Positions 57,641 through 64,000 of a stretch of 64,000 nt of DNA are shown here, piece by piece. Both the position numbers and the translations under genes were made by a program. Source of the DNA: Luteimonas sp. 8-5 (lineage in GTDB: Bacteria > Pseudomonadota > Gammaproteobacteria > Xanthomonadales > Xanthomonadaceae); assembly GCF_029763755.1 (NCBI RefSeq), contig NZ_JARUVM010000007.1, positions 1-64,000 on the forward strand. Reading direction: 5' to 3'. A model generated the notes under the pieces. It was not told the DNA's origin, did no database searches, and was given only the letters and a program-made list of their open reading frames with translations. Numbering within the stretch: the stretch's first letter is position 1; every line of letters begins with the position of its first letter.

Positions 57641-57985
57641 GTGGGCGGCGGCGCGGACAAGCCGGCCTCGCACGAACGCATCCTCGCCGCGGTCCGCGCC
57701 ATCCCGCGCGGGCAGGTGGCCGGCTACGGCGAAGTCGCCCGTCGCGCCGGACTCCCCGGCCGGGCGCGCCTCGCGGCCAGGGTATTGAGCGGCAATACCG
57801 ATCCCACCCTGCCCTGGCACCGGGTGCTGCGTTCCGATGGGCGCATTGCCTTTGCGGAAGGGTCCAGCGGTTACCGCGAGCAATCGCAGCGGCTGCGTGC
57901 CGAGGGGGTCAAGGTGGAGCGGGGCAGGGTGCGCATGCCCCGGGTGGAGGCCGACCTGGACGCGGAGATCTGGGGCCGGCGCTGA
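57641..57985 (+). CDS. Alkyltransferase-like (ATL) protein
   Basis: This 114-residue protein of the O6-alkylguanine-DNA alkyltransferase fold has PWHRVLRSDG in place of the catalytic PCHR, so it cannot accept alkyl groups. ATL proteins bind alkylated guanine and hand it to nucleotide-excision repair. RIPRGQVAGYGEVAR-like IPRGQVAGYGEVARRAG is the DNA-binding helix region. The start is GTG at 57641, 1 base after the pitA stop. uvrB itself lies about 6 kb downstream. Confidence 0.9.
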   Translation: MGGGADKPASHERILAAVRAIPRGQVAGYGEVARRAGLPGRARLAARVLSGNTDPTLPWHRVLRSDGRIAFAEGSSGYREQSQRLRAEGVKVERGRVRMPRVEADLDAEIWGRR

Positions 57986-58020
57986 ACACGGCGCCCACGC
58001 CTGCCCGGTATCATGGCCGC

Positions 58021-58683
58021 ATGTTCTCCAACATCCCCCCGATCACCAAGGCGCTGCTGATCGCCAACGGCGTGGCGTTCCTGTTGCAGCAGCTGCTGGG
58101 CGATGCGTTCTTCGCCGCATTCATGTTGTGGCCGCTGGGTGCCGGCAGCGCCGATCCGTTCGCGATGTCGACCACATTCCTGCCGTGGCAGTTGCTGACC
58201 TACGGCTTCCTGCACGGCAGTTTTGCCCATGTCGCGTTCAACATGCTGGCGCTGCTGATGTTCGGCGCGCCGCTGGAATACACCTGGGGCAACAAGCGAT
58301 TCCTGACCTACTTCCTGGTGTGCATTGCCGGCGCCGGACTGTGCCAGCTTGCCGTGGGCGCCTGGAGCATGGCCCAGGGTGGCGGGGCGTATCCGACACT
58401 CGGCGCCTCAGGCGGCGTGTTCGGCCTGCTGCTCGCCTACGGGATGCTGTTCCCGCACCACCGGGTGATGCTGCTGATCCCGCCGATCCCGATGAAGGCG
58501 CGCACGCTGGTGATCGTCTACGGCGCGATCGAGCTGTTCCTCGGCGCTACCGGCCTGCAGCCGGGCGTTGCCCACTTCGCGCACCTGGGCGGCATGCTCT
58601 TCGGCTGGCTGTTGATCCGCTACTGGCGCGGGCAACCGCCGTTCGGCCGGCGCGGTCCGCCGCGCCCACGCATCGTCAGGTAG
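58021..58683 (+). CDS. Rhomboid-family intramembrane serine protease
   Basis: This 220-residue protein has six membrane segments. The catalytic serine is in GASGGVFGLLLAYG (residue ~138) and the histidine in GVAHFAHLGGMLFG. HGSFAHVAFNMLAL is the family HxxxxHxxxN block. It cleaves membrane proteins within the bilayer; substrates are unknown. It converges on the first M13 gene with 4 bases between. Confidence 0.92.
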   Translation: MFSNIPPITKALLIANGVAFLLQQLLGDAFFAAFMLWPLGAGSADPFAMSTTFLPWQLLTYGFLHGSFAHVAFNMLALLMFGAPLEYTWGNKRFLTYFLVCIAGAGLCQLAVGAWSMAQGGGAYPTLGASGGVFGLLLAYGMLFPHHRVMLLIPPIPMKARTLVIVYGAIELFLGATGLQPGVAHFAHLGGMLFGWLLIRYWRGQPPFGRRGPPRPRIVR

Positions 58684-58687
58684 GAGG

Positions 58688-60664
58688 CTAACGCCAGATC
58701 TTCACCTGCTCGGCGGCTGGGCGTTGCATCGGCGCCCCGGGCTTGCACGAGAACGCCTCCGCGAAGCCCGGGTCGTTCATCAGCGGGCCATTGCTGCGCC
58801 AGCGGCCCGGTGCGTGCAGCCCCGTCGCCGACACCCGCGCGGCCACGTCGGGCGACATCTGCTTCGGCCACAGCCCCGCCCAGCCGGCGTAGAAATCCTG
58901 GCGGCTGGCGAGATCCAGTTCCGGCTTCGCGGCCAGCAATGCATCGAGGGCGAGTTCCACGCCAGCCAGGTCGGCGGCGTCCTCGCCGCGCGGTTCGCCG
59001 CTGTACTGCGACGCCAGCGATGCGAGCCGCGCGCCCCAGGCGGTGGCGTCGGCGGGAGTCCACCAGTCGCGCAGTGCGCCGGTGGCATCGATGTAGCGGC
59101 CGATATCGTCGAAACCGTGGGTCAGCTCATGTCCGACGAGGGCGCCGAAAGCGCCGTAGTTGGCCGCGTCCGCGCGGGCCATCTGCAACACCGGCGGCTG
59201 GAGCACCGCCGCGGTGACGATCAGCCGGTTCTGCGCCGGGTCGTAGGCGAGCGCCGGCTGCTGCGGCAGCACGTTCCAGCGCCGGTCGGCATTGCCGCGC
59301 CCGATCCGCTTCATTTCCTCGCGGTGGCGCCAGGTCGAGGCGATCAGCATGTTGCCGCCGAAGCTGCCGCGGCCCATCGGCTGCACGGTGAAGTCCAGGT
59401 CGCGCACCGGCGCGCCGACCTCGATCTTGAGCGCAGCGAGCTTGGCCCTGGCCTCGGCCTTCGCCTCGGTCCCCATCCAGGTGTTGCGCTCGATGCCACG
59501 GCCAAGCGCATCGCGCACCTCCACGGCGATCTCCGTCGCGCGTGCGCGGGCGGCCGGTGGCAGGTAGCGGCCGACGTACTCGCGGCCCAGCATCGGCCCG
59601 GCGGCATGGTTCATCGCGTCCAGCACCTGTTGCCGGCGCGGGGGCGGCGCGGTTTCGCCACGCAGGACCACGCCGCGGAATTCGAAGTCGGCGTCGCGCC
59701 AGGTCTTGGACAGGTAGGGCGCCATCGACGCGCCGACCTGGTAGCGCAGGTAGGTCTTCCACTGCGCGGGCTTGAGCTGGGCGACAAGCGCGTCGAGCTG
59801 CGCGAACAGCTGCGGGTTGGCCAGCGACACGCTCTCGTCGGACACGCCCTGGGCCTGCAGGAACGACTGCAGCTGCAGGTGGCGGAACTGCTTGTCGAGG
59901 CCGGCCACGGCGACCAGGGCGTAGTTGTCGCGCGGGTCGCGCATCAGGCTTAGCGGCTTCGACGCCCTGGCGATGCGGGTCTCGAGGTCCAGCACTGCAT
60001 TGATGTCCGCCTCGAGCTGGGGCGGCTTGCTGCCGGTGAGGACCAGGATCTTGCCGACGTAGTCGCGATAGCGCTCCATCAGCGCCCGGGTGTCGGCGTC
60101 CTCGCGGGTGTAGTACGCCGCACCGGGCAGCCCCAGCCCGCCCTGGCTGAAATACCCGATATGGCGCCCGAGGTCGGCCAGGTCGACGTCGGCACCGAAG
60201 TTGAACAGCACCGGGATGCCGACCTGGTGCAGCGCCGCGACCGCGGCCGGGATGTCCTTGCTGCGCCGGATGGAATCGATGCGTGAGAGCAGCGGCGCCA
60301 CCGGGTTAGCACCGTCGCGCTCGATCGCCGCCTCGTCCAGGCCGCTGGCCCAGAAGTCGCCGAGCAACTTGGCGACACCACCCTGGGCGTTCTGCATGTA
60401 TTCGTCCAGCAGCGCGACCTGCTGCCTGTGCGCGTTGTCGGCCAGCTGTCCGAGGGCCGACTCGGCGCCACTGCCGGCGACGATCATGTTCGCGTCCAGC
60501 CAGGCCGCGTTTGCGTGGGCGTGGAAATCCGTGCACTGCGGGGTGAAGGCAGGCGGTTTCGCCTTTGCCTTCCTGCGCTGCGCGGCTGCATCGCCGCTGG
60601 TCGACAACAGCGTCGTCGTGGCGACCAGGCCAAGGGTAAGCGCCAGCACTCGCAGCTTCGGCAT
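58688..60664 (-). CDS. Secreted M13 (neprilysin-type) metallopeptidase
   Basis: This 658-residue zinc peptidase has a signal peptide ending SGDAAAQ near residue 28. The zinc motif is GHELTHGFDDIG and the third ligand region GEDAADLAGVELAL, which departs from the usual ENIADLGG yet keeps Glu and Asp. It ends RPAAEQVKIW like its neighbour. It is a diverged tandem paralogue of the next gene, separated by a terminator. ATG at 60664 gives the signal peptide. Confidence 0.92.
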   Translation of the reverse strand: MPKLRVLALTLGLVATTTLLSTSGDAAAQRRKAKAKPPAFTPQCTDFHAHANAAWLDANMIVAGSGAESALGQLADNAHRQQVALLDEYMQNAQGGVAKLLGDFWASGLDEAAIERDGANPVAPLLSRIDSIRRSKDIPAAVAALHQVGIPVLFNFGADVDLADLGRHIGYFSQGGLGLPGAAYYTREDADTRALMERYRDYVGKILVLTGSKPPQLEADINAVLDLETRIARASKPLSLMRDPRDNYALVAVAGLDKQFRHLQLQSFLQAQGVSDESVSLANPQLFAQLDALVAQLKPAQWKTYLRYQVGASMAPYLSKTWRDADFEFRGVVLRGETAPPPRRQQVLDAMNHAAGPMLGREYVGRYLPPAARARATEIAVEVRDALGRGIERNTWMGTEAKAEARAKLAALKIEVGAPVRDLDFTVQPMGRGSFGGNMLIASTWRHREEMKRIGRGNADRRWNVLPQQPALAYDPAQNRLIVTAAVLQPPVLQMARADAANYGAFGALVGHELTHGFDDIGRYIDATGALRDWWTPADATAWGARLASLASQYSGEPRGEDAADLAGVELALDALLAAKPELDLASRQDFYAGWAGLWPKQMSPDVAARVSATGLHAPGRWRSNGPLMNDPGFAEAFSCKPGAPMQRPAAEQVKIWR

Positions 60665-60754
60665 CGCGGACTCCGGTTCGGACGCCGGGAGTCTAGCAAC
60701 GGGCCGCGCAGCTTCCGTGAACACGCATCACGATTCCAGTGCCGGAAACAGAAA

Positions 60755-60775
60755 GGGCCCGGCGATGCCGGGCCC
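60755..60775 (-). terminator. Terminator between the two M13 genes
   Basis: GGGCCCGGC, a three-base loop and GCCGGGCCC form a perfect 9-bp stem. On the minus strand it is followed by TTTCTG, 26 bases after the stop of the upstream M13 gene. The two peptidases are therefore probably transcribed separately. Confidence 0.7.
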
Positions 60776-60801
60776 CTTGGGCAGTGCCGCGGTAGCGGCG
60801 G

Positions 60802-62892
60802 TTACCAGATGACCACGCGCTTGTCGCCGTCGCGCACCATCGCGTCGCCGGGCTCGCACTGGAACGCCTGGGCGAACGCCGGCATGTTCGACGGCGCGCC
60901 GATCGCGCGGAACTTCGCCGGCGCATGCGGATCGGTGTTCAGGCGCACCTTCATCTCGTCGGGGGTGTAGTTGCGGCGCCACACCGTGGCCCAGTTGATG
61001 AAGAAGCGCTGGTCCTGGGTATACCCGTCGATCTCCTGCGCCGGATCGGTGCCCGCGTCGGCCAGGGCCTTCATCATCGCGTCGTGGGCGACGGTCAGGC
61101 CGCCCAGGTCGGCGATGTTCTCGCCCAGGGTCAGCTGGCCCTTGACGTGCAGCCCGTCGATGGACTCGTAGTCGTCGAACTGCTGCACCAGCCGGGCGGT
61201 GCGCGCCTCGAAGCCCTTGCGGTCGGAGTCCTGCCACCAGTTGGCGAAGTTGCCCTTGGCGTCGAACTGGCTGCCCTGGTCGTCGTAGCCGTGCAGCATC
61301 TCGTGGCCGATGACCGCGCCGATGCCGCCGTAGTTGAGCGCCGGGTCGGCCTTCGGATCGAAGAACGGCGGCTGCAGGATGGCGGCCGGGAACACGATCT
61401 CGTTCTGCGACGGGTTGTAGTACGCGTTGACCGTCTGCGGGCTCATGCCCCACTCGGTGCGGTCCACCGGCTTGCCGATCTTGCCGATCTCGAAGTCGCG
61501 GTTGAACTTGGCCGCGGCCAGGATGTTCTGCGCGTAGCCCTCGCGGCTCGTCGCCAGGCCGTCCCAGCTGCGCCACTTGTCCGGGTAGCCGATCTTGGGC
61601 ATGAAGCTGTCCCACTTCTCGACGGCGCGCGCCTTGGTCTCGTCGCTCATCCAGTCGAGCTGTTCCAGGCGGCTCTTGAGCGAGGCACGCAGGTTGTCGA
61701 CGAGCTTCTCCATCGCCGCCTTGGATTCGGCCGGGAAGTACTGCTTGACGTAGATCTGGCCCAGCGCCTCGCCGACGTTGCCTTCGGTAGCGTCGAGCAC
61801 GCGCTTCCAGCGCGGCTTCTGTTCCTTCTGCCCGCGCAGTTCCTTGCTGAAGAAGTCGAAACGCTCGTTGGCGAAGGTGTCGGCCAGGTACGGCGCCATG
61901 CCGTCGATCGCCTGGATGCGCAGGTAGGCCTTCCACTGCTCCACCGGCACGTCGGCGAGCATCTTGTCGAACTCGGCGAAGAACTTCGGCTGCGACAGCG
62001 AGAAGCCGTCGAGCGTCACGCCCTGCGAGGCGAAGAACTCCGACCACTTGAAGTTCTTCGCGCCCTTGTCGGCGTCGGCGAGGGAGACGAAGTGGTACTG
62101 GTTGTTCGGGTCGCGCATGTCCACGCGCGAGATCGAGGCCTCGGCCAGGCGGGTCTCGAACGCGAGCACGTCGGCAGCCTGCCTGTCGGCGTCTTCCTTC
62201 GCGACGCCGGCGTTCTGCAGCTGGCGGCTGACGTGGGCGACGTAGGCTTCGCGGATCTTCTTGTAGGCGCCGTCCTTGCCGTCTTCGGTGTAGTACCCCT
62301 TCTCCGGCAGCGAGAGCCCGCCCTGGTAGGCGTAGGCGATCACGGTCGAGGAATCCTTGAAGTCCGCATCGCCGAAGAAGTGGAACACCTCGCCGCGGCC
62401 CGCGGCGAACTCGTCGCGCAGGTACTGGGCGACGTCGGCGGGCGAAGCGATGGCGTCGATGCGGTCCAGGATCGGCTGGATCGGAGCGAGCCCGGCGGCG
62501 TTGATCGCGGCCTCGTCCATGCCGGTGGCATAGAAGTCGCCGACCAGCTTGGCCACGCCCGAGGCATTGGCATCGGCGGCAGCGGCTTCGGCGATGTTGC
62601 GGCTGGCCACTTCGGAGCGCTCGTCGAGCATCTCGAAACTGCCCCAGGTGGTGCGGTCGGAAGGCACCGGGTTGGCGGCGAGCCACTTGCCGTTCACGAA
62701 GGCGTCGAGGTCGGCGCAGGCATCGACGCTGGTGTCGAGGTCGGCGATGGCGAACGCGGACGTGGGCGGCAACTCCATCGCGGTCGGGGCGGCGGAGTGG
62801 CCGGCGTCGGCAGCGGGCGCCGGGGCGTCCTTCTGGCAGGCCGTGAGGGCGGCCGTGACGGCCAGGGACAGCAGCAGGACTTTGGGTTTCAT
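60802..62892 (-). CDS. M13 (neprilysin-type) metallopeptidase lipoprotein
   Basis: This 696-residue zinc peptidase has a lipoprotein signal (LAVTAALTAC, lipid on Cys19), so it is membrane-anchored rather than soluble. It shows the complete family signatures: VNAYYNPSQNEIVFPAAILQ, GHEMLHGYDDQG, GENIADLGGLTVAH and the C-terminal VIW. It degrades small peptides in the periplasm. It lies upstream of its paralogue on the same strand. Confidence 0.94.
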   Translation of the reverse strand: MKPKVLLLSLAVTAALTACQKDAPAPAADAGHSAAPTAMELPPTSAFAIADLDTSVDACADLDAFVNGKWLAANPVPSDRTTWGSFEMLDERSEVASRNIAEAAAADANASGVAKLVGDFYATGMDEAAINAAGLAPIQPILDRIDAIASPADVAQYLRDEFAAGRGEVFHFFGDADFKDSSTVIAYAYQGGLSLPEKGYYTEDGKDGAYKKIREAYVAHVSRQLQNAGVAKEDADRQAADVLAFETRLAEASISRVDMRDPNNQYHFVSLADADKGAKNFKWSEFFASQGVTLDGFSLSQPKFFAEFDKMLADVPVEQWKAYLRIQAIDGMAPYLADTFANERFDFFSKELRGQKEQKPRWKRVLDATEGNVGEALGQIYVKQYFPAESKAAMEKLVDNLRASLKSRLEQLDWMSDETKARAVEKWDSFMPKIGYPDKWRSWDGLATSREGYAQNILAAAKFNRDFEIGKIGKPVDRTEWGMSPQTVNAYYNPSQNEIVFPAAILQPPFFDPKADPALNYGGIGAVIGHEMLHGYDDQGSQFDAKGNFANWWQDSDRKGFEARTARLVQQFDDYESIDGLHVKGQLTLGENIADLGGLTVAHDAMMKALADAGTDPAQEIDGYTQDQRFFINWATVWRRNYTPDEMKVRLNTDPHAPAKFRAIGAPSNMPAFAQAFQCEPGDAMVRDGDKRVVIW

Positions 62893-63028
62893 GCTCACGA
62901 GGGACTCCGAGGGATAGGGGCCCGCGCCGGGGTCGGCGCGGCAGCCCCTGGGTGGGGCATCGCCCGACAATAGCGCCGCGCCGGGCGCAGGGGCGGGTGT
63001 CAGAGGTCACGCTGCCGGGCCGGCGTGG

Positions 63029-63057
63029 TTGCGCCGCTGTGGCGCCATCGGCACAAT
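63029..63057 (+). promoter_or_regulatory. Promoter of tRNA-Asn
   Basis: TTGCGC (63029-63034), 17 bases and CACAAT (63052-63057) precede the tRNA by 10 bases. Confidence 0.45.
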
Positions 63058-63067
63058 ATGCGGCCCC

Positions 63068-63144
63068 GCCCGAATAGCTCAGCTGGTTAGAGCACTTGAC
63101 TGTTAATCAGGGGGTCGCTGGTTCGAGTCCAGCTTCGGGCGCCA
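63068..63144 (+). tRNA. tRNA-Asn (anticodon GTT)
   Basis: A full cloverleaf can be drawn. Acceptor stem GCCCGAA pairs with TTCGGGC; the D arm is AGCTCAGCTGGTTAGAGC; the anticodon loop is CTGTTAA with GTT; the T arm has GGTTCGAGTCC; and CCA is encoded. It has standard length and no intron. No integrase or repeated 3' end is seen, so there is no sign of element integration. Confidence 0.97.
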
Positions 63145-63190
63145 GATCCAGGCAGTGCAAGAGGCTCGCAGCGATGCGGGCCTTTTTCGT

Positions 63191-63739
63191 TCAGAGCGGC
63201 TCCATGCATGCGCGGGCTACGGCGGGTGCAGGCCGCACCGAACGCAGTCGCCCGCTGCTGGCCAGCGCCAGGGCAACGGCCTTGGCGGTTCCGCGGCCAT
63301 CGCACAAGGTGAAGGTGGCGTTGGTTCCGGCCGCCGCGCCACCGTGCGGGTGCAGCACGAGGCGACGGCGGCCTGGCGTGGTGCGCAGGTGGACTTCGCC
63401 GGCCAGGGCGGGCTCCTCGCGGAGCAGGGCTTCGGACGGATCCACGCGGCGGTCGCCGTCGAGGTCGGCCCAGGCCAGCCAGCCACCGCTCCAGTCGTAG
63501 GTATCCCGGCAGCCATCGCCGTCCCCGGGGCATACCACCACTTCGCTGCCGGTCACCGTGGCATGGCGCATGGCCACGTCCAGCGTCGACTGCAGCAGGC
63601 TGCGTGCCTCGGCGGCCCGCGCCGCCTCGCTGGCCGCACTCCAGGCCGGGATCGCGGTGCCCAGCAACAGCGCGGCAATCAGCATGGCCAGCAGGGCCTC
63701 GATGACGGTGAATCCGGGCAGCGTGGGCAGGATGCGCAT
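63191..63739 (-). CDS. Orphan GspH/FimT-type pseudopilin
   Basis: This 182-residue prepilin has leader MRILPTLPG cut before FTVIEALLAMLIAALLLGTA with Glu5. The C-terminal domain includes SGGWLAWADLDGDRRVDPSE, typical of GspH/FimT proteins, and two cysteine pairs. It stands alone, away from the main pilin operon, between tRNA-Asn and uvrB. It may work in natural transformation or pilus assembly as a second FimT. ATG at 63739 was chosen because it gives the right leader length. Confidence 0.87.
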   Translation of the reverse strand: MRILPTLPGFTVIEALLAMLIAALLLGTAIPAWSAASEAARAAEARSLLQSTLDVAMRHATVTGSEVVVCPGDGDGCRDTYDWSGGWLAWADLDGDRRVDPSEALLREEPALAGEVHLRTTPGRRRLVLHPHGGAAAGTNATFTLCDGRGTAKAVALALASSGRLRSVRPAPAVARACMEPL

Positions 63740-63850
63740 GGGGATGGGTCCGATGGGCCGGCGTCCAGCGTCGCGCGGGCGCATCCACGCGTGGATCGGC
63801 GGACAGCCGGGATTGGGGTAGGGAATTGCCGCGCGCGATAGACTGGCGGG

Positions 63851-64000
63851 ATGTCCGACGACAGCAGCAGGTTCGAACTGGTCGCGCCGTATGAACCGGC
63901 GGGCGACCAACCCCAGGCGATCGCGAAACTCGTCTCGGGTTTCGAGGCCGGGCTCGCCCGCCAGACCCTGCTGGGCGTCACCGGCTCGGGCAAGACCTAC
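63851..64000 (+). CDS. uvrB: Excinuclease ABC subunit B, N-terminal part (cut by window edge)
   Basis: The first 50 codons match Uvr[21 protein letters not shown] and the Walker A loop [11 protein letters not shown] at the right edge. UvrB is the DNA-loading helicase-like subunit of nucleotide-excision repair. The gene continues beyond the window. Confidence 0.95.
   Translation, partial: MSDDSSRFELVAPYEPAGDQPQAIAKLVSGFEAGLARQTLLGVTGSGKTY

Noticed and set aside
63068-63144. tRNA-Asn as an integration site of a mobile element
   Set aside because: No integrase gene and no repeated 3' tRNA end were found; the neighbours are ordinary chromosomal genes.

Overview
The window looks like a piece of a G+C-rich gammaproteobacterial chromosome from the Xanthomonadaceae, in the Lysobacter/Luteimonas/Xanthomonas neighbourhood. 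Four things point there: the aspartokinase-diaminopimelate decarboxylase fusion, the MurL/MurD2 route to D-glutamate in peptidoglycan precursors, the GTAG-headed palindromic repeats, and the G-rich heptad repeats. This placement is inference from gene content; no 16S rRNA gene is present.

Layout. 0-6.8 kb: a truncated PhzF gene, then the overlapping lysA-murL-murD2 operon and a secreted dienelactone hydrolase-like protein. 6.7-11.8 kb: polyprenyl diphosphate synthase (minus), then ssb and the dTDP-L-rhamnose operon rmlBACD. 11.8-21.1 kb: two divergent peptide transporters (POT and OPT), an S9 peptidase, a membrane GGDEF protein, CorA and a secreted protein of unknown family. 21-31 kb, mostly minus strand: miaB, phoH(ybeZ), ybeY, corC(ybeX) and a DUF4105 protein. 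This is the conserved miaB-ybeZYX neighbourhood, but it is split by an amidohydrolase on the opposite strand and by a lower-G+C type II restriction-modification island. 31-36 kb: lytic transglycosylase, cytochrome bc1 (petABC), sspA and sspB. 36-41.5 kb: nadC and companions, purE/purK, sodB, grxD, a degenerate SDR and marC. 41.7-46.4 kb: an Oar-like TonB-dependent receptor and ppnN. 46.5-53.4 kb: a type IV pilus minor-pilin operon fimT-pilV-pilW-pilX-pilY1-pilE. 53.5-53.8 kb: an isolated non-coding RNA gene with a strong promoter and terminator. 53.8-63 kb: ExoD-like protein, CBS-domain membrane protein, phosphate uptake pair, alkyltransferase-like protein, rhomboid protease and two M13 metallopeptidases. 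63-64 kb: tRNA-Asn, an orphan pseudopilin and the first 50 codons of uvrB.

The most interesting items are as follows. (1) The RNA at about 53.51-53.78 kb carries three successive hairpins with AGGAY loops on GGC/GCC stems and eleven GGA motifs, as expected of a CsrA/RsmA-sequestering sRNA. (2) The C-protein-controlled restriction-modification island has matching GACT-N3-AGTC-like operators at both the C-R promoter and the M promoter, and its endonuclease appears to be fused to a helix-turn-helix domain. (3) G-rich heptad repeats read in frame through the essential genes murL and murD2, and repeat elements coincide with several stop codons. (4) PilY1 carries an inserted pre-peptidase C-terminal (PPC) type domain.

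No CRISPR array, insertion sequence, prophage or rRNA gene was seen. The only stretch above 300 bases without a protein gene (53430-53803) is filled by the non-coding RNA.
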